Shown: positions 8,125 through 16,967 of the stretch, piece by piece
Layout of the letters: every line of letters begins with the position of its first letter
Numbering within the stretch: the stretch's first letter is position 1
Origin: Thermoanaerobaculia bacterium
GTDB lineage: Bacteria > Acidobacteriota > Thermoanaerobaculia > Multivoradales > JAHEKO01
Reading direction: 5' to 3'
DNA length: 64,000 nt
Assembly (NCBI GenBank): GCA_947259195.1
Contig: CAMYLC010000054.1
Coordinates: forward strand, 1 to 64,000
Program-made: the position numbers and the translations under genes
The notes under the pieces: model-generated
The model's database searches: none
What the model was told of the DNA's origin: nothing
Seen by the model: only the letters and a program-made list of their open reading frames with translations

Positions 8125-8915
8125 CCCTGAATCGCCTCCAACTCGTGAGCCAGCAACTCCTTCGAGGTGCGGTAGAGCAGTATCTCTCCCACACCAGTCC
8201 TGTGTAAACGAACCAGATCCAATCGAGCCAGCTCCAGGATGGCGAGGAAAGCAGCTACGGCCTCTGCGCGACAGCTTCGGCCTCGCAGATCGAGGAGCAG
8301 GTCATAGGGTCGATCCAGGTGCAGATGGCCCAGTAGGCGCTCGAATTGACCGCGCACCGAGAACGTCTCCCGACGAATATGAAAGGGGGGCGGGTGCTCG
8401 TGCTCGTATCGCACCAGGACCTGTTTCAAGGCACCCAGGAGATCGAACAACGAGACCTCGTCCAACTCGACAGAGCCGTCACCTGCAGGCAGATCGAGAG
8501 CCTGCGGTTGCCGGGTCCACAGCCCTTGCCGTAGCGAGTGGAACTCGGCCAGCGACTGGGCTGCTTCCTTGATCCGCTGGTATTCGAGCAGACGCTCCAC
8601 CAGTTCCTGACGGGGATCGTCCTCGAGGGTTCCGTCCTCGGCGGACCGACGGGGCAGAAGCATCCTGGACTTGAGATGAATGAGCACCGCGGCCTCATAG
8701 ACAAACTCCGCCGCGACATCCAGGTCGAAGACTTCCATGAGATGGAGATACTCGTCGAACTGATCACAGATCACGGCCACCGGGATATCGGTAATCTCCA
8801 CCTCGTTGATCTTGATCAGATGCAGCAGCAGATCCAGAGGCCCTTCGAAGATCGGCAGCTGTACCTGCCAGGCCTCGGGCAGACTGCTCTTGCTGCTGGT
8901 CGGTGACGTCATCAC
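8121..8915 (-). CDS. scpA: segregation and condensation protein A (kleisin)
   Basis: A 264-residue kleisin that bridges the SMC heads. The N-terminal FEGPLDLLLHLIKINEVEI is the ScpA hallmark (SMC-neck binding helix-turn-helix), and the C-terminal winged helix (AFLAILELARLDLVRLHR) binds the SMC cap. The middle region carries the ScpB-binding linker. It overlaps trpS and scpB by 4 bp each, so ScpA and ScpB should be made in fixed ratio from one mRNA. Confidence 0.96.
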   Translation of the reverse strand: MMTSPTSSKSSLPEAWQVQLPIFEGPLDLLLHLIKINEVEITDIPVAVICDQFDEYLHLMEVFDLDVAAEFVYEAAVLIHLKSRMLLPRRSAEDGTLEDDPRQELVERLLEYQRIKEAAQSLAEFHSLRQGLWTRQPQALDLPAGDGSVELDEVSLFDLLGALKQVLVRYEHEHPPPFHIRRETFSVRGQFERLLGHLHLDRPYDLLLDLRGRSCRAEAVAAFLAILELARLDLVRLHRTGVGEILLYRTSKELLAHELEAIQG

Positions 8916-9928
8916 CGACTCTCTTCGCCGACCTTTCGATAGTTGATCGAGAGAGCGGACCTCACTTCGTCCATGGTCTCCCCTGCCCGCTCCGCCGCTT
9001 TCCTGGAACCCGCCGAGAGAATATCCAGAAGGACATCCCGATTCTTCAACAGATCCTGCCGCCTGGCGCGGATCGGTGCGAGAAACTCGTTGATCTGATC
9101 GGCGATCAGTCGTTTGTCATCGACACAACCGATCTGGGCTCGACGGCATTCCCCCGCCACCTTCTCCTGCAGCTCGGCGGACGAAAAGAGTCGGTGGAAC
9201 TGGAACAGGTTGCAGGTTTCGGGATGTCCCACGTCCGTTCGCCGAATCCGTTCCGGGTCCGTGAACATCTCCCGGCACTTGGCGGTCACTTCCTCCGGAC
9301 TGTCGGACAGATTGATCGTGTTGCCATACGATTTCGACATCTTGCGGCCGTCGAGCCCGGGGACTTTCGGTGTCGGCGTGAACAGGGCCTTCGGCTCGGG
9401 GAAGATGTCACCGAAATAGCTATTGAAACGGCGACCGATCTCTCGGCTGAGCTCGAGATGGCTCGCCTGGTCCTCACCCACAGGGACGAACTGCGCTCGG
9501 TAGAGCAAGATGTCCGCCGTTTGCAGGACTGGGTACCCCAGGAATCCGTAGGTGAACAGGTCTTTGTTCGACAGCTCCTTGATCTGCTCTTTGTAGGTCG
9601 GAACTCGCTCCAGCCAGCCCAGCGGAGTGATCATGGAGAGAAGTAGATGGAGCTCTGCATGCTCCGGAACCAATGACTGGACGAAGATCACAGAGCGCTC
9701 TGGATCGAGTCCAGAGGCCAGCAGATCGGCGAGCATTTCGAGCGAGTTGTCGCCGATCTGCTTGGGCTCTGCGTAGTCCGTTGTCAGCGCGTGCCAGTCG
9801 GCGATGAAATAGAAGCACCTGTACCGATCCTGCAACTCGACCCAGTTCTTGACCGCGCCGAAGTAGTTGCCTAGATGGATGCGACCCGTTGCCCGCATCC
9901 CGGAAAGGACGACATTCTCGTTGGTCAT
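8912..9928 (-). CDS. trpS: tryptophanyl-tRNA synthetase
   Basis: Charges tRNA-Trp. This 338-residue class I synthetase has a HIGH-type motif in TGRIHLGNYFGA (GRIHLGN at 15-21) and KMSKS at 196-200 within GLDGRKMSKSYGN. It is the first gene of the trpS-scpA-scpB-rluB-cmk operon; trpS next to scpA is common in several phyla. A TATAAT lies about 90 bp upstream with a short hairpin in the leader, but no tryptophan-rich leader peptide or T-box was seen. Confidence 0.96.
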   Translation of the reverse strand: MTNENVVLSGMRATGRIHLGNYFGAVKNWVELQDRYRCFYFIADWHALTTDYAEPKQIGDNSLEMLADLLASGLDPERSVIFVQSLVPEHAELHLLLSMITPLGWLERVPTYKEQIKELSNKDLFTYGFLGYPVLQTADILLYRAQFVPVGEDQASHLELSREIGRRFNSYFGDIFPEPKALFTPTPKVPGLDGRKMSKSYGNTINLSDSPEEVTAKCREMFTDPERIRRTDVGHPETCNLFQFHRLFSSAELQEKVAGECRRAQIGCVDDKRLIADQINEFLAPIRARRQDLLKNRDVLLDILSAGSRKAAERAGETMDEVRSALSINYRKVGEESR

Positions 9929-9972
9929 TATCTAGGGCCTGCCTCGGTACTGCCACGTTTCACGTTCTGGGA

Positions 9973-10021
9973 AGCCACTTGTGGCTCGAGAGGTCCTTCC
10001 CTTCGGCGTCGGGTGATTATA
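9973..10021 (-). promoter_or_regulatory. candidate -10 box and leader hairpin upstream of trpS
   Basis: On the minus strand a perfect TATAAT is at 10021-10016; no good -35 is found 16-18 bp upstream. Thirty bases downstream the leader holds AGCCAC/GTGGCT (9973-9978 with 9981-9986), a near-perfect palindrome. The role is uncertain. Confidence 0.4.
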
Positions 10022-10075
10022 GGACAGGGCAGGCGACTCGCGACCGAATCATACTGCCGAGCCCAAGAGGATACT

Positions 10076-10576
10076 CTAGGGTGCTTGCGCATCGGACTCA
10101 ACGGACTTGACCTGACGGTCCACCTGTCGCATCAAACGCTCATTGTCGCCGAGCACCTTTCCCTCGATGACCAAGGTCCAAACCTGGATCGCCAGGGTCG
10201 TCCAGAACAGTGACGAATGGACCCATACTGGAAGGACCCTGGTGGCGACACCGCCCCCGACGATGAAGGTTGCCATCACAGCCACCATGGCCAGCATCAA
10301 CCAGGAGTTGCTGCGATTCTTGAAGGCCCGTGTCTGCGCTGCCAGATCACCGCCGAGGTCGTACTCTTGCGCCGCCGTCTTGATCGCTTTGCCCGTACCG
10401 ATGAGATAGAAGAGAATCCACGAGTGCGAGAACAGCAGCAGCAGCGTCGAGAACAGAGCCGCCAGAAGATGCCAGCCAAGCGATCCCTGTTCTCCAACTC
10501 TGTAGCCGAGAAATCCGGTAAGCACCAGACCGCCGGTAGCAACCCAGCCCACCATCAGGAGCGCTCTGCCCATCAT
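10076..10576 (-). CDS. small integral membrane protein, unknown function
   Basis: 166 residues with four likely membrane helices, at about residues 5-25, 35-60, 92-112 and 120-140, and a charged cytosolic tail of about 25 residues. I do not recognise a family. Its ATG sits in an ATGA overlap with the stop of the upstream glycosyltransferase, so it is probably translated from the same mRNA. Close coupling suggests an envelope role linked to the sugar transferase, but that is inference. Confidence 0.7.
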   Translation of the reverse strand: MMGRALLMVGWVATGGLVLTGFLGYRVGEQGSLGWHLLAALFSTLLLLFSHSWILFYLIGTGKAIKTAAQEYDLGGDLAAQTRAFKNRSNSWLMLAMVAVMATFIVGGGVATRVLPVWVHSSLFWTTLAIQVWTLVIEGKVLGDNERLMRQVDRQVKSVESDAQAP

Positions 10577-11790
10577 GGCGTTTTGTCCTTCTCAGGCGAC
10601 ATGTCTTGCTCTCCCCCGAGCTGGTTGGCTATCTGGGGAGGAGTCGCCCCGGTCGCCTTGCCTCCTTCGAGGTGCTCAAACCAGATCTTCGCGGCTCGCT
10701 CAGGCCTGAAACGCTCCTCGAGAAGCCGCCTGCCCGCCTCCCCTCGTCGACTCGCATCCTCCGGATGGTCGAGGACCTCTGACAAGGCTGCGCTCAATGC
10801 GGCTACGTCCTCCGGTGGAAATAGCCACCCGCTCGCCGGATTCACCACCTCTGGCAAACCGCTCACGGCGCTCGCCACGACCGGAAGACCACTTTCCATG
10901 GCCTCGAGGACTACCAGGGGCATCCCCTCGTAGATCGAAGGAACCACCAGCGCTGCGGCTCGCGACATCAACTGTCGAACCGCTCCTGCATCGCACCCAC
11001 CGAGAAACCGTACCGAATCCGCCAGCCCCAGGCGATGGCAAGCAGCCTCGAGAGAGGACCGATGCTCGCCATCTCCAACCACCACCAGTCGAACGAGCCT
11101 GTCGTCTTCTCGCAGGACCGAAACGGCGTTCAGGAGAACTTCCACGCCCTTGCGAATACGCAGTCGACCCACAAACAGAAGACACCCGTTGAAGTCCTCG
11201 AGCTCCGGTGCAACAGATGCTGCGATGGGGCGCGCCCCCATTGCGTTTGGCAGCACCAGAACCTTCTCCACCCCGTAGTTCCTCTTCACCTCGATCGCGG
11301 TCTGGTGGCTCGGCGCCATCACCACATCGCTCAGCCAGGCCGTGAGCGATCCAAAAGCGATCTGTACCGGTGCCTTGAAAAGGCGGAACATCCACTCTCG
11401 GAGACCAGGGGAACCCAATACCCGCCCGTCGAATCTGAGAGCGCGCACTGCCCTCATCTCCTCCAGATAGCTCACTTGCAGGAGCGCCACCAGGCGGGGA
11501 CTCGGAACCAGAACCGGGCTCAAAACCCTGGTGAGAAGGGCGACCAGGGCTCCGTCCGACTCGTGAACCTGGACGACATCGGGTCTGAATCGACGCAGAG
11601 CTCTCCAGAAGCCGGGCACGATCGTCAATGGAAAAAGAAGCTTGGGCCCCCTGGCACCGTCCCGTCCTCGCCCCAGAATCTCCACCTCATGACCCATCGA
11701 TTCCAGACCGGCAGCCAGCTGGAGCACCTGTTCTCCCACGCCCGAGACATCCTTGGGCGGCAGGGTATTGGCCACGAGAAGCACTCTCAT
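10573..11790 (-). CDS. glycosyltransferase family 4
   Basis: 405 residues with the two-Rossmann GT-B layout. The N-terminal acceptor domain contains PPKDVSGVGEQVLQLAAGL; the C-terminal donor domain has LLFVGRLRIRKGVEVLLNAV, VVVGDGEH and the EX7E-type segment PSIYEGMPLVVLEAMESGLPVVAS. This is the GT4 family of retaining NDP-sugar transferases acting on lipid-linked or exopolysaccharide acceptors. The donor and acceptor cannot be predicted. It starts 3 bp after the recG stop and overlaps the next membrane protein by 4 bp. It stands alone and not within a polysaccharide locus. Confidence 0.9.
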   Translation of the reverse strand: MRVLLVANTLPPKDVSGVGEQVLQLAAGLESMGHEVEILGRGRDGARGPKLLFPLTIVPGFWRALRRFRPDVVQVHESDGALVALLTRVLSPVLVPSPRLVALLQVSYLEEMRAVRALRFDGRVLGSPGLREWMFRLFKAPVQIAFGSLTAWLSDVVMAPSHQTAIEVKRNYGVEKVLVLPNAMGARPIAASVAPELEDFNGCLLFVGRLRIRKGVEVLLNAVSVLREDDRLVRLVVVGDGEHRSSLEAACHRLGLADSVRFLGGCDAGAVRQLMSRAAALVVPSIYEGMPLVVLEAMESGLPVVASAVSGLPEVVNPASGWLFPPEDVAALSAALSEVLDHPEDASRRGEAGRRLLEERFRPERAAKIWFEHLEGGKATGATPPQIANQLGGEQDMSPEKDKTP

Positions 11791-11792
11791 GC

Positions 11793-13862
11793 TCAGCCTC
11801 CGGCCAATCTCTTGTATCGGCTTCTAGCCCGCTCTTCCATGCGCCTCATGAATGGGGTCTTTCTCGCTTCTCTCGAATCGACCAGGAGCTCGCTGGCGTC
11901 GCTTCGCGCCTTCTCCAGCCACCTGCGATCGGCGACGATGTTGGCCACTCTGAAAAGTGGCTCGCCGGCTTGACGTGTTCCCAGCAGATCGCCAGGGCCG
12001 CGGATCTCGAGATCCGCTTCGGCGATCCGGAACCCGTCGGTGGTCTCGCCAAACACAGCCAGGCGCCGCTCGGCCTCTTCCGTCAGCTGGCCATGAAGGG
12101 CCACGCAGTAAGACCTCTCGGCACCTCGCCCAACTCTGCCTCGAAGCTGGTGGAGTTGAGCCAATCCGAACCGTTCCGCGCTGTCGATGATCATGACCGT
12201 TGCTCCAGGTACATCCACGCCCACTTCGATGATCGAGGTCGCCACCAGAAGTCTTGTCTCCCCGGCGCCGAACGATTGCATGATCCTCTCACGTTCCTCG
12301 GTCTCCACCCTGCCATGGAGTACCTCCGACGGCCATCGTGCCAGGAGTCTCCGGACCGCTTCTCCCTGGGTTGAGATCGAGGCGCACGAGATCTGTGAGC
12401 TGTCGTCGATCGAGGGAAACACGACATAGGCCTGCCCCCCCTTCTCGAGGTGCTCCGCAAGCCACTGATGGACGTCGTCTCGACGATCCTGCCGAACCAC
12501 TCTCGTGTTCACCGCTCGACGCCCCGGCGGCAGCTCGTCGACGACCGACAGAGAAAGATCGCCATAGGCCGTCAAGGCCAATGAGCGGGGAATGGGCGTT
12601 GCCGTCATGACCAGCATGTCGGGACGCTGCCCTTTCTCCAGCAAGACCTGCCGCTGCGCCACCCCGAACCGGTGCTGCTCGTCCACCACGGCCAAGGCCA
12701 GCCGGTCGAATGCCACACCCTCTTGAATCAGGGCGTGGGTGCCTACCGCCAATTGGATTCGACCGTCTGCCAGGCCTCGACGAACCTCTGTAGGTCTGTT
12801 TCCTGAACCTGTCACCAGGGCGAGACGGAACCGAGGCTCGAGGAGGTGTCTCAGGGATCTGAAATGCTGCTCCGCCAGCAGCTCCGTGGGGGCCATGAAT
12901 GCCCCTTGCAAACCATTTTCCATGGCCACGATCAAGGCCAGGGCGGCGACGATTGTCTTGCCACTTCCGACATCGCCCTGCAAAAGCCGGAGCATCGGGA
13001 AGGGACTCTCCATATCGGCCAGAATCTCCTCTAGAGCACGTGCCTGGGCACCCGTCAGCCGAAACGGCAAGGCCTCCTGCATTTTAGAGCGAAGCTCCCT
13101 GCCTACTTCATACCGATGCCGCTTCTCATCCCGGGTCTGGAAGGATCGCAGCATCCCGAGCTCGACCTGCAGCTCCAGGAACTCGCCATAAATCAACCGG
13201 CAATGGCCTGGACTTCGCCGTTCGTTGAGGAGGTCCACATCCGCCGCATCGTCCGGCCAATGGACCTGCAGAAGCGCCTCCCCTAAGCAGGGCAGGCCAT
13301 GCTGCCGCCTGAGACTCGAGGGTATCTCGTCGCCGAGGCTTTTGAGCGGCAGCTCGTCCAGGGCAATCCGCACAAGCCTGCGCACCAGAGCCGGACCGAG
13401 ACCGCCAACGGAGTTGTAAATAGCGACGATTCGTCCTCCGAGCATCGCCTCGCTCAAAGACTCGCAGCTGGGGTTCACCATCTCGAGGCGCGAGCCTCGG
13501 CGACGTACCCTGCCGTGGAGCAAGTACTGTTCCCCGTCCTTGACCTGCTGAATCAAGTAGGGCCGGTTGAACCACACAGCCGGCAGTCTGCCCGTCTCAT
13601 CTTCCAGCCAGCCATTGACTACCGACAGGCCTCGCCGTCGTAGGTGGATCCTCTTCAGCTCGCCAACTCGGGCAGCCAGGGAGAAGGTTCCCTCCTCAAT
13701 CGCTTCGCCAATAGATGTCAGTTGGCGACGGTCTTCGTAGCGAAACGGCAGATGGTGGAGAAGATCTCCGACGGTTCGCAGACCGGTTGTTGCCAACTTC
13801 CCGGCCCGAACCGGTCCGATGCCACGCAACTCGGTCAGACGGCTGTCGATTTCCAGGGACAT
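11793..13862 (-). CDS. recG: ATP-dependent DNA helicase RecG
   Basis: Regresses stalled forks and branch-migrates Holliday and D-loop structures. At 689 residues it is full length (E. coli 693). The N-terminal wedge/OB region begins with LRGIGPVRAGKL. Helicase motif I is LLQGDVGSGKT, motif II the RecG-type DEQHRFGVAQR, motif III TATPIPRSLALTAYGDL; motif VI and the TRG segment are around QLRGRVGR and GRGAERSYC. A perfect 12-bp palindrome containing TGACGTCA lies 5 bp upstream of the start codon. Confidence 0.97.
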   Translation of the reverse strand: MSLEIDSRLTELRGIGPVRAGKLATTGLRTVGDLLHHLPFRYEDRRQLTSIGEAIEEGTFSLAARVGELKRIHLRRRGLSVVNGWLEDETGRLPAVWFNRPYLIQQVKDGEQYLLHGRVRRRGSRLEMVNPSCESLSEAMLGGRIVAIYNSVGGLGPALVRRLVRIALDELPLKSLGDEIPSSLRRQHGLPCLGEALLQVHWPDDAADVDLLNERRSPGHCRLIYGEFLELQVELGMLRSFQTRDEKRHRYEVGRELRSKMQEALPFRLTGAQARALEEILADMESPFPMLRLLQGDVGSGKTIVAALALIVAMENGLQGAFMAPTELLAEQHFRSLRHLLEPRFRLALVTGSGNRPTEVRRGLADGRIQLAVGTHALIQEGVAFDRLALAVVDEQHRFGVAQRQVLLEKGQRPDMLVMTATPIPRSLALTAYGDLSLSVVDELPPGRRAVNTRVVRQDRRDDVHQWLAEHLEKGGQAYVVFPSIDDSSQISCASISTQGEAVRRLLARWPSEVLHGRVETEERERIMQSFGAGETRLLVATSIIEVGVDVPGATVMIIDSAERFGLAQLHQLRGRVGRGAERSYCVALHGQLTEEAERRLAVFGETTDGFRIAEADLEIRGPGDLLGTRQAGEPLFRVANIVADRRWLEKARSDASELLVDSREARKTPFMRRMEERARSRYKRLAGG

Positions 13863-13867
13863 CGATG

Positions 13868-13879
13868 CCTGACGTCAGG
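13868..13879. promoter_or_regulatory. perfect 12-bp palindrome at the recG start
   Basis: CCTGACGTCAGG is a complete palindrome 5 bp upstream of the recG ATG. It could be an operator for a dimeric regulator; its position next to the start codon would fit repression. There is no direct evidence of function. Confidence 0.35.
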
Positions 13880-13967
13880 ATCGCTTATTCCGCTGGGGGC
13901 GGTTCTGGTTTGGAGGGCCCGCTTGCTGCCAATCTGGCGCCGAGCAGAACCCCAGTCGAGGCCCCAC

Positions 13968-14747
13968 TCAATCGCACGAGAAGGAGAGCTCCACGAGCCC
14001 GAAACGCACCCGGTCGCTCGACTTCACTTCGACAGGAACGCCCGTGCGGATCCGCTTGCCGTTGAGGAATGTGCCGTTGGTGGCACCGATGTCCTCGACC
14101 AACAGGTACAGCTGTCCTTGCCTGTACATCTTGGCGTGGCGGCGGCTGCTCGAGCGCTCGGGATCCACCGATGTCAAGTCGATATCAGGTCTGATCCCGG
14201 TTACCGGATCCTGACGTCCGATGGTCACTGACCCGTTGGCTGGCAACGTAAACACGGTCGCCGACTCCCCATGACCCAGGAATCCCGACCCGGGCTCGAC
14301 ATCGATCACCTGAGGCCGCAGCTTGGTAGCCAGCTCGACGCGCTCCTCCTCGGAGTCCAGGACCCTATGGAGCAACTCGTCTGTCGTTCGCACTCGTCGC
14401 GACAGCTTGCGCATGATGCGGACGCCGATCTCCGGATTCGCGCGGAGCATCGAATCGAAGGTGGCACTGTCGATGACGATGAGTCTGGATGGAGACGCTG
14501 CCCTGGCGCTCGCATTGCGCGGCAACTCCTCGAGAATCGACATCTCGCCAAAGAAGTCACCCTTCTCGAGCACCGCCAGTGGACGCTCTTGATTGCCAGC
14601 TGTCTGGAAGATCTCCACCTGGCCCTCCTGGATGATAAACATCTCCGTGCCAAGCTCGCCTTCCTGGAATACGTACTCACCGACTTCCACCTCGAGAGTT
14701 CGATCGGCGGACGGCTCGCGGCTACTGACGACGAATTCGGGGCTCAT
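13968..14747 (-). CDS. cyclic nucleotide-binding domain + FHA domain protein
   Basis: 259 residues with two signalling domains. Residues 20-125 form a cNMP-binding domain; its phosphate-binding cassette FGEMSILEELPRNASARA (67-83) keeps the Glu and the Arg needed to bind a cyclic nucleotide. Residues 172-256 form an FHA domain with GR (177-178), SSSRRH (199-204) and the DIGATNGTFLNG loop that reads phosphothreonine. There is no DNA-binding helix-turn-helix, so it is not a CRP-type regulator. It probably docks on a phosphoprotein in a nucleotide-dependent way. No Ser/Thr kinase or cyclase is nearby. It lies between recG and the RNase P RNA gene. Confidence 0.88.
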   Translation of the reverse strand: MSPEFVVSSREPSADRTLEVEVGEYVFQEGELGTEMFIIQEGQVEIFQTAGNQERPLAVLEKGDFFGEMSILEELPRNASARAASPSRLIVIDSATFDSMLRANPEIGVRIMRKLSRRVRTTDELLHRVLDSEEERVELATKLRPQVIDVEPGSGFLGHGESATVFTLPANGSVTIGRQDPVTGIRPDIDLTSVDPERSSSRRHAKMYRQGQLYLLVEDIGATNGTFLNGKRIRTGVPVEVKSSDRVRFGLVELSFSCD

Positions 14748-14852
14748 TTAGGGTCACCAATACTCGTGTTGCCTTCGAGACTAGCGGACAGAAAGGACTC
14801 GATCAACAGGATCTCGCAGCCGGCGGGCGCTTGCAGTTCGCAGAAGGAAACC

Positions 14853-15268
<416 letters not shown>

Positions 15269-15277
15269 CGCAACGCC

Positions 15278-15283
15278 ATTCTA
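15278..15283 (-). promoter_or_regulatory. candidate -10 box of rnpB
   Basis: TAGAAT on the minus strand (15283-15278) lies 9 bases before the first base of the P1 helix, the right place for a transcript beginning at the mature 5' end. No strong -35 was recognised. Confidence 0.5.
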
Positions 15284-15341
15284 CCGCGCAATCTCCCAGG
15301 AGCCGTCTGACGGCCCAAATCCCTCCATTACCACCGCACCC

Positions 15342-16904
15342 TCAGGCCCGGTTGCCTCTGTTGAAGAGAGCGCGAATCGTCTGCGAGAGGCCCCTCTTTT
15401 CGACCGCCTTTGGCCCCGACCTCGACCTCAGGCGATCCAGAGATTCCCTCGCCGCGATCACATCCGGACCCTTTTCGAGAGCGAGCTCGTATTGCTCTCG
15501 CGCTCCATTCTTGTCGCCCCTGCGCTCCTGGAGGCTTCCGAGACGCAATCGCAAGGACCCATCATCGGGTCTGAGCTCGACAGCTCGCCACATATTCTGC
15601 ACGGCGCGATCGAGCCACCTCGGGTTGTAGGACTGGCATTCGGCCAACAACGCGAGATACTCGCTCTGCGGAGCATCCTTGACCGCTTGCTCGAGAAGCT
15701 GGATCGCGGCATGGAACTCCTGTCGATCAGCTAGATTCCTCGCCAGCTGGAAGTTCCTCCGCGCCAATGCCTTCATTTCCTCCTGCCGCTCTTCGACAGT
15801 CGCCGCATCTCCATCATTGATCTGCAGAGGCCCCACCTTCTCGAAATACTCGGCCCGGCGCTCGGAATCACTGAGGGTGAAGTAGGCCTCTGTCGCTCTC
15901 TCCAGAAGCAGCCCGAGAGCCCTCTCACCGCCGGCCAGCGCCAACCGGGTGGCATGGGAAGGGTGTACCAGCCGGCCCAGTTCCATGAAGGCTCGATGGA
16001 CCTCTTCCACCTCACTCTGAGGACTCACGGCAAGGAGCTCGAAGAACGTCATGTCACCCATCCGCCCGAGGATGTTGCCCAACAGCTCCCGGTGCTCTTC
16101 CGTCGCCAGCGACACGGGCTCCTTCTCCAGGCTATCCGCGATGCGCTCGGCGAAGCGCCGCACGAGCTCGGCGCCAAAGGAGCTGGTTTGCGCACCGCCT
16201 GCTGAGTCGGACTCACGACGGATCAGGCCCACTGCGAGGAGCCGACAGAGAGCCTGCAAGCTCTCGATTCTCTCTACATTCATCTGCTGAACAAGGTCAC
16301 CGACCGACAGGGGCTCCTCGAGACGCGACAACAGGAAGGCCTCTTGGGGATTGAGCTCCAGTCCAGACGGTCGCCTGTCGTCCGCCGACGAAAGAACGAG
16401 AGTCGACTCCGCGCCGCCCAGCTGACGAAGCAGACCACCCTCATCCTCTCCCCGGACAGAGGTCTCCATGACAAGCCTGCCTGTCGGCAGCGGCCCGATC
16501 AAGTCCAGTCGTATCTGCCCGGCGCCGTCGACGAAATGACAGGCCTCTCTGGCGCAGGGCTCGAGCAGGTCGGTGAGCTCCGTGGTCAATCTCTTGGTGG
16601 CCAAGCGAGCTTCGACCTCATCCTGGCTGGCTGGCACCGATTCGGAGGTTTCCGCACTACCCTGCTCCACCTCCGCATTGCCTTCGGACTGACGTCGGAG
16701 CGCCCTGATCGTGTTCGCCCAGGCAGTGGCGGACGCCTCGAAAGGATGCTCTGGAGAGAGGTAGAGGTCTCCGCCGACGAAGAACAGCTGGCCCCGAAGG
16801 TCGGCCGAGTTCAGACCCAACCGACCTGTCCAACCCTCCTGGTAAGCCAGGCGAATCGCGTCGAAGAATCGAATCTCTGACGGCTCTGTGGGCTCGGTAG
16901 GCAT
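15342..16904 (-). CDS. DUF4388-like / DnaJ-like / TPR protein
   Basis: About 520 residues. The N-terminus (to about residue 70: FFDAIRLAYQEGWTGRLGL...GQLFFVGGDLYLSPEHP) resembles DUF4388/PATAN domains of signalling proteins in deltaproteobacteria and Acidobacteriota. The centre (about 285-365: TFFELLAVSPQSEVEEVHRAF...FTLSDSERRAEYF) is a J-domain-like fold but lacks a clear HPD tripeptide (it has HPSH), so it may not stimulate Hsp70. The rest is a TPR-like array. The ATG at 16904 is preferred over a GTG at 16928; neither has a clear Shine-Dalgarno. Its partner is unknown. Confidence 0.78.
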   Translation of the reverse strand: MPTEPTEPSEIRFFDAIRLAYQEGWTGRLGLNSADLRGQLFFVGGDLYLSPEHPFEASATAWANTIRALRRQSEGNAEVEQGSAETSESVPASQDEVEARLATKRLTTELTDLLEPCAREACHFVDGAGQIRLDLIGPLPTGRLVMETSVRGEDEGGLLRQLGGAESTLVLSSADDRRPSGLELNPQEAFLLSRLEEPLSVGDLVQQMNVERIESLQALCRLLAVGLIRRESDSAGGAQTSSFGAELVRRFAERIADSLEKEPVSLATEEHRELLGNILGRMGDMTFFELLAVSPQSEVEEVHRAFMELGRLVHPSHATRLALAGGERALGLLLERATEAYFTLSDSERRAEYFEKVGPLQINDGDAATVEERQEEMKALARRNFQLARNLADRQEFHAAIQLLEQAVKDAPQSEYLALLAECQSYNPRWLDRAVQNMWRAVELRPDDGSLRLRLGSLQERRGDKNGAREQYELALEKGPDVIAARESLDRLRSRSGPKAVEKRGLSQTIRALFNRGNRA

Positions 16905-16967
16905 ATCTGGTTCAGGACCTGTCAACACTCATTTTACCGAACGGCCCGCACCCCCTGTGTGAAGTGA

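Noticed and set aside
15303..15316. GCCGTC/GACGGC hairpin as terminator of the DUF4388 gene
   Set aside because: No T-tract; it lies in the rnpB upstream region instead.
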